Assembly: GCA_902554135.1 (NCBI GenBank)
Contig: CACDNJ010000001.1
Span: 1-64,000 of the forward strand
DNA: 64,000 nucleotides
Source: an uncultured Pelagibacteraceae bacterium
GTDB taxonomy: Bacteria > Pseudomonadota > Alphaproteobacteria > Pelagibacterales > Pelagibacteraceae
Direction of reading: 5' to 3'
The stretch's first letter is position 1. Each line of letters starts with the position of its first letter. The translations under genes and the position numbers were made by a program. The notes beneath the pieces were generated by a model that had not been told where the DNA came from, ran no database searches, and saw only the letters and a program-made list of their open reading frames with translations. Below, piece by piece: positions 56,978 through 64,000 of the stretch.

Positions 56978-59133
56978 TATTCTTCTAATCCTAATAATTT
57001 TTTTCGTCTGTTTGCCCAAGTACGAATTAAATTATCAACAGCCAAACCAATAAATGCTACACAGAGACCAAGGATCAGTGCTTTACCTCCTCCTTTTAAG
57101 TCTGATAAAGCTTTCATAATATATTGTCCTAAATCTTCTGTTCCAATAAAAGCTCCAATAATTACCATAAATAATGCGAAGACAACGGTTTGATTAATTC
57201 CAAGCATGATATGAGGAAAGGCTAAAGGAAATTCAATCTTAAACAATCTTTGTAAACGTGTTACGCCCGACATCGAAGCTGCATCGTGTAAAGCTGGTGG
57301 AACGCTACGAAGTCCTTCAATCGTGTAACGTGTTGCAGGAATAGTTGCATATACGATCACAGCAATTAAAACCGATGTGTCTGTAACTCCAAAAAGCATC
57401 ATTACTGGAATTAAATAAACAAAAGATGGAAATGTTTGAAGGGTATCACAAACTCCCAAAGCAATTTTTGTACTAGTTTTATTTTGTGCAGATAAGGAAC
57501 CAACAATTACTCCAATTATACCTGATGCAATTACACCAAAAGTTGCCATGTAAGCTGTAACCAATGCTCTATCCCACCATGGACTTAGAGCAATAAATAA
57601 TGTGAATCCACCAACTATAAGAGCCGATCGAATCCCGCCAATGATATAACCAGCTCCCATGACCAGAACAAAAGTTGCAACAACTGGCATTCTTAAATAG
57701 GCAGCTCTCATTGGTTGTAATACGTCTTGGATCAACCATGTATTAAAAACTTTTAATGTATAAAAGAAAGTGTCCCATATCCAATCAACACCCGCATTCC
57801 AGAAAGGTTCACCTGATATTCCTTTATTATGAGGAACTTCATACAGGTAGTTATAACCTTCTTTAAAAATGAAAGATCCAACAGAGGCAAGTAGTAATCC
57901 AACTCCCACTGCTCCAACAAAAAATAATCCATATTTGTTACGTTGAACAAAGTTAAGGTTTGCAAAATAATCTGTTTGTTTATTTGCCCAAGCCAAAGAC
58001 ATTTTATCTAATAGGACAGCAATTAAACTAATACAGACTCCAGCTTCTAAAGCTAAACCAATTCTCAATTGATTTAGTGCTAACAATAGATTCCAACCCA
58101 ATCCCTTGGCTCCTATAAAGGATGCAATAACTGCCATAGCTAAACACTGCATGATGACTTGGTTCACGCCAATTAAGATGTCTCGTCTTGCGGTTGGAAT
58201 TAATACTTTAAATAAAAGTTGAAACTCGTTACAACCACTCATCTTTCCGGCTTGTACAACTTCTGGAGATACCTTTCTCAGCCCCAACAAAGTTAAACGC
58301 ACCATGGGTGGTGTTGCAAAAATTATAGTTGCAATTGCTCCAGCATGATCTCCAACTCCAAACATTACCATTATCACAACTATGTAAGAATAGTGCGGCA
58401 TGGTCTGCATTACATTGAGTATAGGATTTAATGCTGCCTCAACTCTTTTGCTTTTATATGACCAAATTCCAAAAACCAAACCAAGAAAAAAAGAAATTGG
58501 TGCAGCAATCAATATGAACGAAAGTGTTTCCATAGAAGGTTTCCATTGACCAAATACAGAAATATAAATCATGGTAATACCAGCAAGTATTGCAAGACCT
58601 CTTCCATTCAGTTTATAACCTAATATAATTGCTCCAGCGGTAACTATAGTCCAAGGAAGCCCAGGTAATTCTGCCCATGGATTTGCATCAATCCAATCCC
58701 AACTTGTAAATGCAACAACAGTCTTAACTCCTCCAATTAAGATTTCACGAATAAATTCAATTAGAAAAAGCATAACAGCTGAAATCGTTCTGGTAATTTG
58801 TAAAACAAGTGGTCGTGTTGTGGTTTCTTGAAGATCAGCGTCCCAAATCTCAATCGGCATCCAATCTTCTAATAAAAAAAACAATGAATCATTTACCCAA
58901 ATCGGAAGCCATCCTAGTAATGGCGGCAATCTCCAAAGAGCATCATATCCATAATACCTAACCTCTATACCAAAAAGCTTATAAGACGTTAGATTTGGAT
59001 CTTTTGAATATTCAGCTACAGATCTTATAAATTTATAACCTTCTGGAATATCTATGGCAAAACACAAACCAAAGAAAACGATCAATAAAAAAAGCCACTG
59101 AAATGATTTTGGGTATTTTTTTAAAATTTCCAT
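56974..59133 (-). CDS. tmoW: TMAO/betaine ABC transporter permease, fused double-length
   Basis: A 719-residue permease with two ProW-like halves. Each half has an EAA-loop: 'GLRKVSPEVVQAGKMSGCNEFQLLFKVLIPTARRDI' (~residues 280-315) and 'GLRSVPPALHDAASMSGVTRLQRLFKIEFPLAFPHI' (~630-665). Many hydrophobic segments flank both. This is the BPD_transp_1 family of glycine betaine/proline importers, here in tandem. It is 3 bases downstream of the ATPase. The TMAO assignment rests on the adjacent divergent tdm gene. Betaine or proline uptake is the alternative. Confidence 0.82.
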   Translation of the reverse strand: MEILKKYPKSFQWLFLLIVFFGLCFAIDIPEGYKFIRSVAEYSKDPNLTSYKLFGIEVRYYGYDALWRLPPLLGWLPIWVNDSLFFLLEDWMPIEIWDADLQETTTRPLVLQITRTISAVMLFLIEFIREILIGGVKTVVAFTSWDWIDANPWAELPGLPWTIVTAGAIILGYKLNGRGLAILAGITMIYISVFGQWKPSMETLSFILIAAPISFFLGLVFGIWSYKSKRVEAALNPILNVMQTMPHYSYIVVIMVMFGVGDHAGAIATIIFATPPMVRLTLLGLRKVSPEVVQAGKMSGCNEFQLLFKVLIPTARRDILIGVNQVIMQCLAMAVIASFIGAKGLGWNLLLALNQLRIGLALEAGVCISLIAVLLDKMSLAWANKQTDYFANLNFVQRNKYGLFFVGAVGVGLLLASVGSFIFKEGYNYLYEVPHNKGISGEPFWNAGVDWIWDTFFYTLKVFNTWLIQDVLQPMRAAYLRMPVVATFVLVMGAGYIIGGIRSALIVGGFTLFIALSPWWDRALVTAYMATFGVIASGIIGVIVGSLSAQNKTSTKIALGVCDTLQTFPSFVYLIPVMMLFGVTDTSVLIAVIVYATIPATRYTIEGLRSVPPALHDAASMSGVTRLQRLFKIEFPLAFPHIMLGINQTVVFALFMVIIGAFIGTEDLGQYIMKALSDLKGGGKALILGLCVAFIGLAVDNLIRTWANRRKKLLGLEEY

Positions 59134-59136
59134 AGA

Positions 59137-60174
59137 TTAAGAATTTTCTTTTTTTCCACCAAACACAGTATGAATAACTTTGGATGGCTTAACGACCCCA
59201 ACAACTTTATTATTAGAATCAATAACCGCCACAGGTTTTTCTTGAGCTAAAATTTTTTCAGCAACGGTTTCTATAATTGCATCTTTAGAAACCTTTAAAT
59301 CACTCAAATTTTTACTATCACTCATTGGTTCCATTACAGATTCTATTTTCAATACCTTTTCTCTTGGAACTTCTTGAGTAAATTTTCTAACGTATTCTGT
59401 AGCTGGATTTAAAACTATATTGGCAGGAGTATCTAATTGTTCAATGATTCCATCTTTCATTATTGCTATTCGATCTGCCAGTCTAAGCGCTTCGTCAAAA
59501 TCATGTGTAACAAACATAATTGTTTTTTTCAAAGTGCCCTGAAGTCTTAAGAATTCATCTTGCATTTCTTTTCTGATTAAAGGATCAAGAGCAGAAAAAG
59601 GTTCATCTAGAAACCAAATATCAGGCTCAACAGCTAAAGATCTAGCGATTCCAACTCTTTGTTGTTGTCCACCAGATAACTCTCTTGGAAAATAGTTCTC
59701 TCTTCCATCAAGACCCACAAGCTTGACCATTTCCATTGCTTTCGCAATACTTTCTTCAGTTTTCATTCCTTTTATCTGCAAAGGAAAAGCAATATTTTCT
59801 AAAACTGTTTTGTGTGGAAGAAGGGCAAAACTTTGAAATACCATTCCCATTTTATTTCGTCTTAAATCAATCAACTCTTTGTTTTTTAAAGCTAATAAAT
59901 CTTGACCTTCAATATAAATTTTACCTGCCGTAGCATCAGTTAATCTTGATATGCATCGAAGCAATGTTGATTTTCCAGAACCAGACAATCCCATTACAAC
60001 AAGCATTTCTCCTTTTGAAACTTCAAAAGAAGCATTGTTAACACCTACGATACAGCCGGCTTCTTGGAAAGTTTTTGCATCCACATTACCACTGACATCT
60101 TGAAGCATTTTTTTTGCATTTGCTCCAAAAATTTTATAAACGGATTGGCATTTAATTACTGGTCTAGAAGACAT
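59137..60174 (-). CDS. tmoV: TMAO/betaine ABC transporter ATP-binding protein with CBS domain
   Basis: A 345-residue ProV-type ATPase. The N-terminus 'IKCQSVYKIFGANAKKMLQDVSG' is family-specific, Walker A is 'GLSGSGKSTLLRC', the signature 'RELSGGQQQRVGIARSLA', Walker B 'IWFLDEPFSALDPLIRKEMQDE', and the C-terminal ~70 residues are CBS-like ('KPVAVIDSNNKVVGVVKPS'). AAGGAG lies 4 bases upstream of the ATG. It energises TmoW. CBS domains of OpuA-type transporters sense ionic strength, but this single CBS region may not. Confidence 0.87.
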   Translation of the reverse strand: MSSRPVIKCQSVYKIFGANAKKMLQDVSGNVDAKTFQEAGCIVGVNNASFEVSKGEMLVVMGLSGSGKSTLLRCISRLTDATAGKIYIEGQDLLALKNKELIDLRRNKMGMVFQSFALLPHKTVLENIAFPLQIKGMKTEESIAKAMEMVKLVGLDGRENYFPRELSGGQQQRVGIARSLAVEPDIWFLDEPFSALDPLIRKEMQDEFLRLQGTLKKTIMFVTHDFDEALRLADRIAIMKDGIIEQLDTPANIVLNPATEYVRKFTQEVPREKVLKIESVMEPMSDSKNLSDLKVSKDAIIETVAEKILAQEKPVAVIDSNNKVVGVVKPSKVIHTVFGGKKENS

Positions 60175-60181
60175 ATTCTCC

Positions 60182-60709
60182 TTAAAAATTTTTGATATAA
60201 TATACCCTAGTATCTATACTTGTTTTTAAAAAACCTTTGGCTTCGCCTGACACTGTAATTGTTTCAGTCGTACCTTGCAAAGCTCTTATTGTATATTCTG
60301 CAAGACATTTATTTGCAGAACCATCCCATTTTACTGAAAACTTATCAATTTTATTTCCATTATCGGAATACAATTTCTTTGCTTCGTAGTCTGTAAGGTT
60401 TGCTCCTATCATTGCACGTTGGGTCACAATTTTAGTATTTTTACATACCGCCTCATATTCACTCTGTGATAACTTGTGGCCCTCGTTCCCTTCAAAAAAA
60501 TTTAATCTACCTTTAGGAAGTGAAGCAATAACTGTTTCATTGTTTTCTCCAGTTTTGTTATCCTTTGCGGACTTATCGCTTACTCCAAAAAAAATATTTA
60601 AAATCATAAATGTTACAATTATTATTATTGTTAAACCAACAAGACCAACTATTTGCTTAAATTCTTCAGGAGATTCTTTATATTTTTTTAAATTATTTTC
60701 TAGTAACAT
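60182..60709 (-). CDS. Membrane-anchored protein of unknown function, in the transporter operon
   Basis: A 175-residue protein with one N-terminal membrane segment (~residues 20-43, 'QIVGLVGLTIIIIVTFMILNIFFGV'). The rest is soluble and, by topology, likely periplasmic. Two cysteines occur at 'YEAVCKNTK' and 'NKCLAEY', so a disulfide is possible. No family is recognised. It starts 8 bases after the MORN gene and ends 7 bases before tmoV. It may regulate or help the transporter, but no direct evidence. Confidence 0.7.
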   Translation of the reverse strand: MLLENNLKKYKESPEEFKQIVGLVGLTIIIIVTFMILNIFFGVSDKSAKDNKTGENNETVIASLPKGRLNFFEGNEGHKLSQSEYEAVCKNTKIVTQRAMIGANLTDYEAKKLYSDNGNKIDKFSVKWDGSANKCLAEYTIRALQGTTETITVSGEAKGFLKTSIDTRVYYIKNF

Positions 60710-60717
60710 TGTTCTGT

Positions 60718-61101
60718 CTAATTCGGCTCAACTAATTTTCCGTTTTTCCAAATACCTTTTCTAACTGTTCCATCTGCTGAAGTGAAAGTGCCTTGCCCAT
60801 TCATTTCACCATCTCCCCACGTACCTATATATGTAGATCCATCAGGAAAAGTTAAAGTTCCCTGACCGTGCCATTTACTTTTTTGAAATTCTCCCTTGTA
60901 TATGAATCCATTTGGCCAAGTTTCAGTCCCTTGTCCATGTTTATTGCTACCGCTCCATTGACCTGTATATGAAGTTAAATCTGTATAATTCCAAGTTCCA
61001 ACTCCATTTTCACAGTCACCATCGGTACATCCGGTTGAACGTGTAAATCCTGTGTTAAAAAGCATTAAACCTAAAAATATATATAGAAGCAGTTTTTTCA
61101 T
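60718..61101 (-). CDS. MORN-repeat protein with signal peptide
   Basis: A 127-residue protein. A signal sequence (MKKLLLYIFLGLMLFNTGFT) precedes a Cys pair ('GCTDGDCENG') and about four MORN repeats, e.g. 'YTGQWSGSNKHGQGTETWPNG', 'YKGEFQKSKWHGQGTLTFPDG', 'YIGTWGDGEMNGQGTFTSADG'. MORN repeats form a curved beta scaffold. It is likely periplasmic or secreted. It lies between tmoX and the membrane protein, after a terminator, so it would depend on read-through. Its role in TMAO uptake is unknown. Confidence 0.85.
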   Translation of the reverse strand: MKKLLLYIFLGLMLFNTGFTRSTGCTDGDCENGVGTWNYTDLTSYTGQWSGSNKHGQGTETWPNGFIYKGEFQKSKWHGQGTLTFPDGSTYIGTWGDGEMNGQGTFTSADGTVRKGIWKNGKLVEPN

Positions 61102-61131
61102 ATTTCTTGCCTATAAATTACACCAAAACTA

Positions 61132-61165
61132 AAAAAAAATCCCCCCTAGTTATTACTAGGGGAGA
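61132..61165 (-). terminator. Rho-independent terminator after tmoX
   Basis: On the minus strand, CCCCTAG (61162-61156) pairs with CTAGGGG (61149-61143) around TAATAA, followed by G, G, A then nine T's. It lies between tmoX and the MORN gene, so it would make tmoX transcripts outnumber those of the permease and ATPase genes, as in other binding-protein operons. Confidence 0.88.
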
Positions 61166-61192
61166 TTATTAAAAGTTTAAGTTTACCAATAA

Positions 61193-62134
61193 TTATTTAG
61201 TCCACTTTTTCCAAACTTTTTCGTTTTTCTTCAACCACGTTTTTGCAGCATCTTCGTGAGACATTTTATCAACGTCTACATAAGCTGCCATCGCACCAAT
61301 TTGTGCCGTGTTAAACGATAGTTTTTTAAACATTTTTGCTGCGTCTGGATGAGTCTTAGTCCACTTTTCGTTAACTGCTTTTTTCAGATAACCGTCAGGT
61401 GAACCACATTTTCCATCTCCACCATCAGCTGGTCTGCAACCATCAAAGTATGGAGGGAATTTAATAAATGTAAAACCAGCACCATCTGTAAAGTTTGGTG
61501 TCCAGTTAAAAATTATAGTTCCTCTCTTTTCTTTTTTAGCTGCTACTAATTCTGCCCATAGTGCATCAGCACCACCAGCAAATTTAACCATCCATTTATC
61601 GCTAAGTCCTAAAGCTTCTAAACGCTGAGGCATTAAGTCTTGGTGCCAACTTTGTGGCCCTTCTAACCAACGACCTTTTCCACCAGAGTCTGGAGTTACG
61701 AAATTTTTCCAACACTTTTCAGACTTTAAAGCTTCCCAATTTGGTAAGCCTGGGCAATATTTTTCTACCCAGTTTGGATAACCCATATCTTCTAAAGTTC
61801 TTGCTTCATGGTCACCCCAATCTAGCAAGCCACCTTTATCACGAGCTGTGTCGAATGATTTACCGAAAGCAGATTGCCAAACTTCGTGTGATATATCGAC
61901 ATCACCGATACGAATTGACTCATATACTTTTTGAGAGTCTGCTGGAACGTATTCAACATTACCACCCATATCTTTTATAATTCCACCGATCACATGGGCC
62001 ATTACCACTTGGCTTGACCAATTGTGAACTGGAATTCTAGTTGGTTTTTTACTATCAGCTGATGCATGCATCATACTGAAAGCAGCTACAACTGTAGCAA
62101 CAACTAGCCCTTTTAACATTTTAATTATGTTCAT
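61193..62134 (-). CDS. tmoX: TMAO/betaine ABC transporter substrate-binding protein
   Basis: A 313-residue OpuAC-type periplasmic protein. A signal peptide (MNIIKMLKGLVVATVVAAFSMMHASA) leads to 'PTRIPVHNWSSQVVMAHVIGGIIKDMGGNVEYVP' and 'VYESIRIGDVDISHEVWQSAFGKSF'. Trp-rich segments ('HNWSSQ', 'VWQSAF', 'GPQSWHQDLMPQRLEALG', 'IFNWTPNF') could form the aromatic cage for quaternary amines or TMAO. The ATG is preceded by GGGGAGG. It starts a minus-strand operon from a clear promoter at ~62190, divergent from tdm. The order tmoX-MORN-membrane-tmoV-tmoW is unusual. Confidence 0.85.
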   Translation of the reverse strand: MNIIKMLKGLVVATVVAAFSMMHASADSKKPTRIPVHNWSSQVVMAHVIGGIIKDMGGNVEYVPADSQKVYESIRIGDVDISHEVWQSAFGKSFDTARDKGGLLDWGDHEARTLEDMGYPNWVEKYCPGLPNWEALKSEKCWKNFVTPDSGGKGRWLEGPQSWHQDLMPQRLEALGLSDKWMVKFAGGADALWAELVAAKKEKRGTIIFNWTPNFTDGAGFTFIKFPPYFDGCRPADGGDGKCGSPDGYLKKAVNEKWTKTHPDAAKMFKKLSFNTAQIGAMAAYVDVDKMSHEDAAKTWLKKNEKVWKKWTK

Positions 62135-62159
62135 AGTTTTTCCTCCCCATTAACACTAA

Positions 62160-62182
62160 TTAATTAAAGTTACTTTAATTAA
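62160..62182. promoter_or_regulatory. Inverted repeat at the predicted tmoX transcription start
   Basis: TTAATTAAAGT (62160-62170), T (62171), ACTTTAATTAA (62172-62182): perfect 11-base arms with a 1-base centre. It covers the predicted tmoX +1 (~62180), where it could be a repressor operator or, in RNA, a small 5' hairpin ahead of the Shine-Dalgarno. AT-only composition lowers certainty. Confidence 0.55.
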
Positions 62183-62186
62183 CGAA

Positions 62187-62215
62187 AGTCTATGGTCTGT
62201 TATTTTGCGAGTCAA
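62187..62215 (-). promoter_or_regulatory. Sigma-70 promoter for tmoX
   Basis: On the minus strand, TTGACT (62215-62210) and TAGACT (62192-62187) are 17 bases apart. This is a good -35 and a fair -10, giving a start at about 62180, inside the inverted repeat, and a leader of about 46 nt before the tmoX ATG. Confidence 0.65.
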
Positions 62216-62221
62216 TCTGAA

Positions 62222-62250
62222 TTGCATACTTTTGTCACACCTAGTATAGT
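62222..62250 (+). promoter_or_regulatory. Sigma-70 promoter for tdm
   Basis: TTGCAT (62222-62227) and TATAGT (62245-62250) are 17 bases apart on the plus strand. The predicted start (~62257) is only about five bases before the tdm ATG at 62262, so the mRNA may be leaderless. The two -35 elements of the divergent promoters are 6 bases apart. Confidence 0.6.
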
Positions 62251-62261
62251 TCCTAAGTAAT

Positions 62262-64000
62262 ATGGAGAAAATTTTCACTAGTTTGGACATACGCGATCCA
62301 GGTCTTAGAACATTACCACCAGGAGTTGAGAGATATTTTGTTGAAGGTGGTGGCTTGTCAGTTTTAGAAGTTTTGCCAGAAGATAAACTAGAAATCATTA
62401 ATGATGAAGGCAAACAAACCTGTGAAGTTATAGCTTTTAACTCTAAAGGCAAATGTGATTTGTCAATTTTAAACTTAAAAGAAAATGCTGATGCTGGTTT
62501 TTCAAAAAAAACAATTTCACAAGATGAAAAGATTTCGAAATTATTTAAACGTAAAAACATAGATCTCAATAAAGCAAAATCATCAATAATATTTGATAAA
62601 GATTGTCCTGTTGGTGAAAAAATAACTTTAAAGTCAAAAGACAAATGTACAGTAATGATAGCAGCTCCCGGCGAAGCTATGAATGTACACAATCAAAACC
62701 CTCCGACCGATTTAACTATTTTTTTGAATAAATCTAAATTTGAAGACAAAGAAGAACAATATGTTTTACCCGAGCCTCTTGGCGATGTTAGAGATGAGAA
62801 ATTTATCAAAAGACGTACTGTTGAAACTTATGAAGTAAAAAAAGGAGAATATATTCAGATCATAGATACAGGCGGCAGACAGTGTTCGGACTTTTTAGCT
62901 TTTGATAAAGCAAAATTAGATAAAAGGATTGAAAGCATAATTGATTCTACAGGAACTCGTACATTTATGGGTTCTGCTTATCCTGGTCCTGGTTTGTTTT
63001 CCAAGTTTCTTGATGCATATCACGACCCAATGGTAGAGGTTGTTCGAGATACCGTTGGTAGACATGATACTTTTAACTATGCATGTACTGCAAAATATTA
63101 TGAGGATATGGGTTATTTTGGCCACATAAATTGTTCAGAGAATTTTAATAAAGCTTTAAAAAAATATGAAGTAAAACCGAGAAAAGGGTGGACTGCCATT
63201 AATCTTTTTTTTAATACAAATATTAATCAATTAAATGTTGCATCCTTTGATGAACCTTGGTCAAGACCGGGAGATTATGTGTTATTTAGAGCCACAAAAG
63301 ATTTAATCTGCGCTTCTTCAGCCTGTCCTTGTGATGTTGATCCAGCAAATGGATGGAATCCAACTGATATATTTGTTAGAACCTATCCTAAAGAACAAAA
63401 ATATTCGAAAGCTATAGCGTTTAGAATGAAAGAAGACTCAAAACCTAAGTTGACTAAAGAAACTGGATTTCACAATAAAACTTCAAAACTCACTAGAAAC
63501 TTTGTTGATTACAATGGCTATTGGTTAGCCAATAATTATACAAATTACGGTACCATTAACGAATATACAGCCTGCAGAGAAAAAGCTATTGCCATTGATC
63601 TTTCTCCGTTAAGAAAATTTGAAGTTGTGGGTCCAGACTCTGAAAATTTAATGCAATACGCACTGACTCGTAATGTAAAAAAACTCTCTATAGGACAAGT
63701 GAGTTATTCGGCTATGTGTTACGAAAACGGATGTATGATTGACGATGGAACAATTTTTCGTTTAGGCAAAGATAATTTTCGATGGATTGGTGGACAAGAG
63801 TATGGCGGCACATGGTTAAGAGAATTAGCTAAGAAGAAAAAATATAAAGTTTGGGTAAAATCTTCAACAGATCAAATTCATAACATTTCAGTTCAAGGAC
63901 CGAATAGTAGAAAAATTTTAGAAAAATTTATTTGGACAGCGCCTGCACAACCAAAATTAAACGAACTTCAGTGGTTTAGATTTGCTATAGCCAGAATTGA
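62262..64000 (+). CDS. tdm: Trimethylamine N-oxide demethylase, 3'-truncated (DUF1989-GcvT fusion)
   Basis: The frame is open from ATG 62262 to the window edge (579 codons seen, no stop). Residues ~1-370 contain the DUF1989 domain and ~400 onward a GcvT-like folate domain ('ACREKAIAIDLSPLRKFEVVGPDS', 'IGGQEYGGTWL', 'VQGPNSRKIL'). Three cysteines, Cys291 ('GHINCSENF'), Cys355 and Cys357 ('SSACPCDVD'), have spacings of 64 and 2 residues. From memory, this equals the zinc ligands Cys279/343/345 of Methylocella silvestris Tdm. Tdm converts TMAO to dimethylamine and formaldehyde, and the folate domain captures the formaldehyde. It is divergent from the transporter. A DUF1989-GcvT enzyme of another substrate is the alternative. 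Confidence 0.85.
   Translation, partial: MEKIFTSLDIRDPGLRTLPPGVERYFVEGGGLSVLEVLPEDKLEIINDEGKQTCEVIAFNSKGKCDLSILNLKENADAGFSKKTISQDEKISKLFKRKNIDLNKAKSSIIFDKDCPVGEKITLKSKDKCTVMIAAPGEAMNVHNQNPPTDLTIFLNKSKFEDKEEQYVLPEPLGDVRDEKFIKRRTVETYEVKKGEYIQIIDTGGRQCSDFLAFDKAKLDKRIESIIDSTGTRTFMGSAYPGPGLFSKFLDAYHDPMVEVVRDTVGRHDTFNYACTAKYYEDMGYFGHINCSENFNKALKKYEVKPRKGWTAINLFFNTNINQLNVASFDEPWSRPGDYVLFRATKDLICASSACPCDVDPANGWNPTDIFVRTYPKEQKYSKAIAFRMKEDSKPKLTKETGFHNKTSKLTRNFVDYNGYWLANNYTNYGTINEYTACREKAIAIDLSPLRKFEVVGPDSENLMQYALTRNVKKLSIGQVSYSAMCYENGCMIDDGTIFRLGKDNFRWIGGQEYGGTWLRELAKKKKYKVWVKSSTDQIHNISVQGPNSRKILEKFIWTAPAQPKLNELQWFRFAIARI

Noticed and set aside
62156..62692. Minus-strand ORF of 178 residues opposite tdm
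   Set aside because: It is antisense to tdm coding sequence, crosses the divergent promoters and has no recognisable domain.

Overview
The window looks like a piece of a streamlined SAR11 (Candidatus Pelagibacter-type) alphaproteobacterial chromosome. This rests on the very AT-rich coding sequence, spacers of a few bases or overlaps between most genes, the alphaproteobacterial gene orders (xseB-ispA-dxs, S49 peptidase-glyQ-glyS-ppdK, tolQRAB-pal-cpoB), a three-gene pntA1/pntA2/pntB transhydrogenase, thiamine salvage genes, and a trimethylamine N-oxide (TMAO) uptake and demethylation locus. No insertion sequence, prophage or CRISPR array was seen.

Layout. 1-3.6 kb: the edge of a cell-surface sugar cluster (two glycosyltransferases, a sugar nucleotidyltransferase, an NAD-dependent epimerase). 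3.7-4.1 kb: tRNA-Val, a 5S rRNA standing apart from 16S/23S, and rpmJ only a few bases behind the 5S. 4.1-10.1 kb: transhydrogenase, transaldolase, a hydratase of the 2-keto-4-pentenoate family and a TPR/O-GlcNAc-transferase-like protein. 10.1-18.2 kb (minus strand): a long run tkt-pgk-fba-thiE-efp-suhB-rpmE-DUF1013-purE-rpsU-cspA-tRNA-fMet. 18.3-34.1 kb (plus strand): DUF4164-zapA-fau-ymdB-yebC-ruvC-like-tolQRAB-pal-cpoB-tilS-ftsH-folP-glmM-thiD-purA. 34-39.4 kb (minus strand): rpoH, rluD, then tsaC-ABC exporter-GT17, with tRNA-Arg on the plus strand between. 39.4-53.6 kb: isoprenoid genes, aroC, pdxH, a polyprenyl synthase, S49 peptidase, glycyl-tRNA synthetase, pyruvate phosphate dikinase, nadC and nadA. 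53.6-57 kb: tRNA-Leu, two small membrane ORFs, selO and two divergent class I glutamine amidotransferases. 57-64 kb: a TMAO/betaine-type ABC transporter (tmoX, tmoV, fused tmoW) with a MORN-repeat protein and a membrane protein inserted in it, divergent from a DUF1989-GcvT fusion identified as TMAO demethylase (tdm), cut by the right edge.

How the genes work together. The last 7 kb probably imports TMAO and demethylates it, passing one-carbon units to folate. The long plus-strand run mixes envelope maintenance (Tol-Pal, FtsH, GlmM) with folate, thiamine and purine synthesis. The minus-strand run holds lower glycolysis/pentose phosphate genes plus translation factors. The most unusual points are: rpsU has no ATG/GTG/TTG start and seems to begin at AUU behind a strong Shine-Dalgarno; rpmJ starts about 7 nt after the 5S 3' end; the ruvC position holds a phage-type RuvC-like nuclease with no ruvA or ruvB beside it; and the TMAO operon has accessory genes of unknown role. 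Intergenic stretches are short: the longest gaps without a gene are about 150 bases (45174-45318), so no stretch over 300 bases is empty.
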